Assembly (NCBI GenBank): GCA_937625935.1
Contig: OW569353.1
Span: forward strand, 434,001 to 498,000
From: Tetramitus jugosus
Lineage: Eukaryota; Heterolobosea; Eutetramitea; Acrasida; Vahlkampfiidae
Length of the DNA stretch: 64,000 bases
Reading direction: 5' to 3'
Below, in pieces: positions 63,628 to 64,000 of the stretch. The translations under genes were made by a program, and so were the position numbers. The notes beneath the pieces are model-generated. The model had not been told where the DNA came from and did not search any database. It saw nothing but the letters and a program-made list of their open reading frames with translations. How positions within the stretch are numbered: the first letter of the stretch is position 1; the number at the start of each line of letters is the position of its first letter.

Positions 63628-64000
63628 ATGTACAAGGACAGTGGCGACATCATCACGGACGATGATAACAAATACAAGCAATGTGAAAAAAAGTACAAGG
63701 TGCACTACTTGACCCATACACCTGACAATCAACGAAAACTGAAGAAACCAAAGCGTGCACCCATGCCCGAACTGAATCATGTCATTGATTTCTCAACGTA
63801 CGATTCAAACAATGAAGAAACGATTCATACGACAGTTGACAATATTCGAATACAGCGCGTCACTCTCAAGGACTTTGATCAAGAGCTTTATGCTGAATTG
63901 GAAGAGACGTTTGATCGAGTGGTTCGTGAACGAAACATGGATGATGATAAGAAGAAGTGTGATAATGATGAAGGAGAAGCTCATTGTCCATCGTTTCTCA
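63628..64000 (+). CDS. Hypothetical protein, N-terminal part (runs off the right edge)
   Basis: An ATG at 63628 opens an uninterrupted frame of 124 codons to the window edge, starting MYKDSGDIITDDDNKYKQ. It is charged, with no signal peptide or recognisable motif. A basic stretch (KLKKPKRAP) lies near residue 45 and acidic or helical segments follow. The rest of the gene is outside the window. Confidence 0.6.
   Translation, partial: MYKDSGDIITDDDNKYKQCEKKYKVHYLTHTPDNQRKLKKPKRAPMPELNHVIDFSTYDSNNEETIHTTVDNIRIQRVTLKDFDQELYAELEETFDRVVRERNMDDDKKKCDNDEGEAHCPSFL

Overview
The window is eukaryotic nuclear DNA from a protist with a compact genome. Genes sit on both strands, often tens of bases apart. 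About forty protein-coding genes are visible. I can place 16 spliceosomal introns, all GT..AG and 61-154 bp long, because splicing restores a known domain or an open frame. AT-rich low-complexity linkers (Ser/Thr/Gln/Asn runs) are common. Gene content and style fit a free-living heterolobosean amoeba such as Naegleria. That is an inference from layout and protein families; no marker gene here proves it.

Layout. 1-5.8 kb: a partial unknown gene, an unknown Ser-rich protein, a dual-specificity phosphatase, and an XPD/ERCC2 homologue that keeps the four Fe-S cysteines but has lost its ATPase motifs. 5.8-11.1 kb: a chromodomain protein head-to-head with an F-box protein, a Nudix hydrolase and a TPR protein. 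11.1-12 kb: the 3' part of a tRNA-Asp gene fused to a decayed LINE-type retrotransposon 3' end. 12-17 kb: an FHA-tandem BRCT (MDC1-like) protein with an apparent frameshift, a type I membrane protein and a UBA-SGNH hydrolase. 17-23.4 kb: a small gene overlapping the end of RAD50, RAD50 itself, and a mitochondrial carrier. 23.6-27.4 kb: two convergent genes, one resembling a DDE transposase split by an in-frame stop. 27.8-40.8 kb: PH-LRR protein, ChAPs-like TPR protein, a membrane protein with FG motifs, a KDM4-type demethylase, a PPTC7-type phosphatase, a Yop1/REEP protein and PIG-B. 40.8-46 kb: a 1.7 kilo-residue secreted cysteine-rich repeat protein. 46-64 kb: CCDC6 homologue, F-box/WD40 protein, a serine beta-lactamase-like membrane protein with altered catalytic residues, ESF1, a TPR protein, a DUF3592-like tandem pair, a Ser-rich protein, MED25 and a partial unknown gene.

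Functional themes are DNA repair and genome surveillance (RAD50, XPD-like, FHA-BRCT), chromatin and transcription (KDM4, chromodomain, MED25), membrane shaping and traffic (Yop1, ChAPs-like, PIG-B), and ribosome biogenesis (ESF1). Neighbouring genes do not form operons. The strongest unusual signals are the motif-dead XPD, the tRNA/LINE junction, the interrupted transposase-like gene and the altered serine hydrolase.
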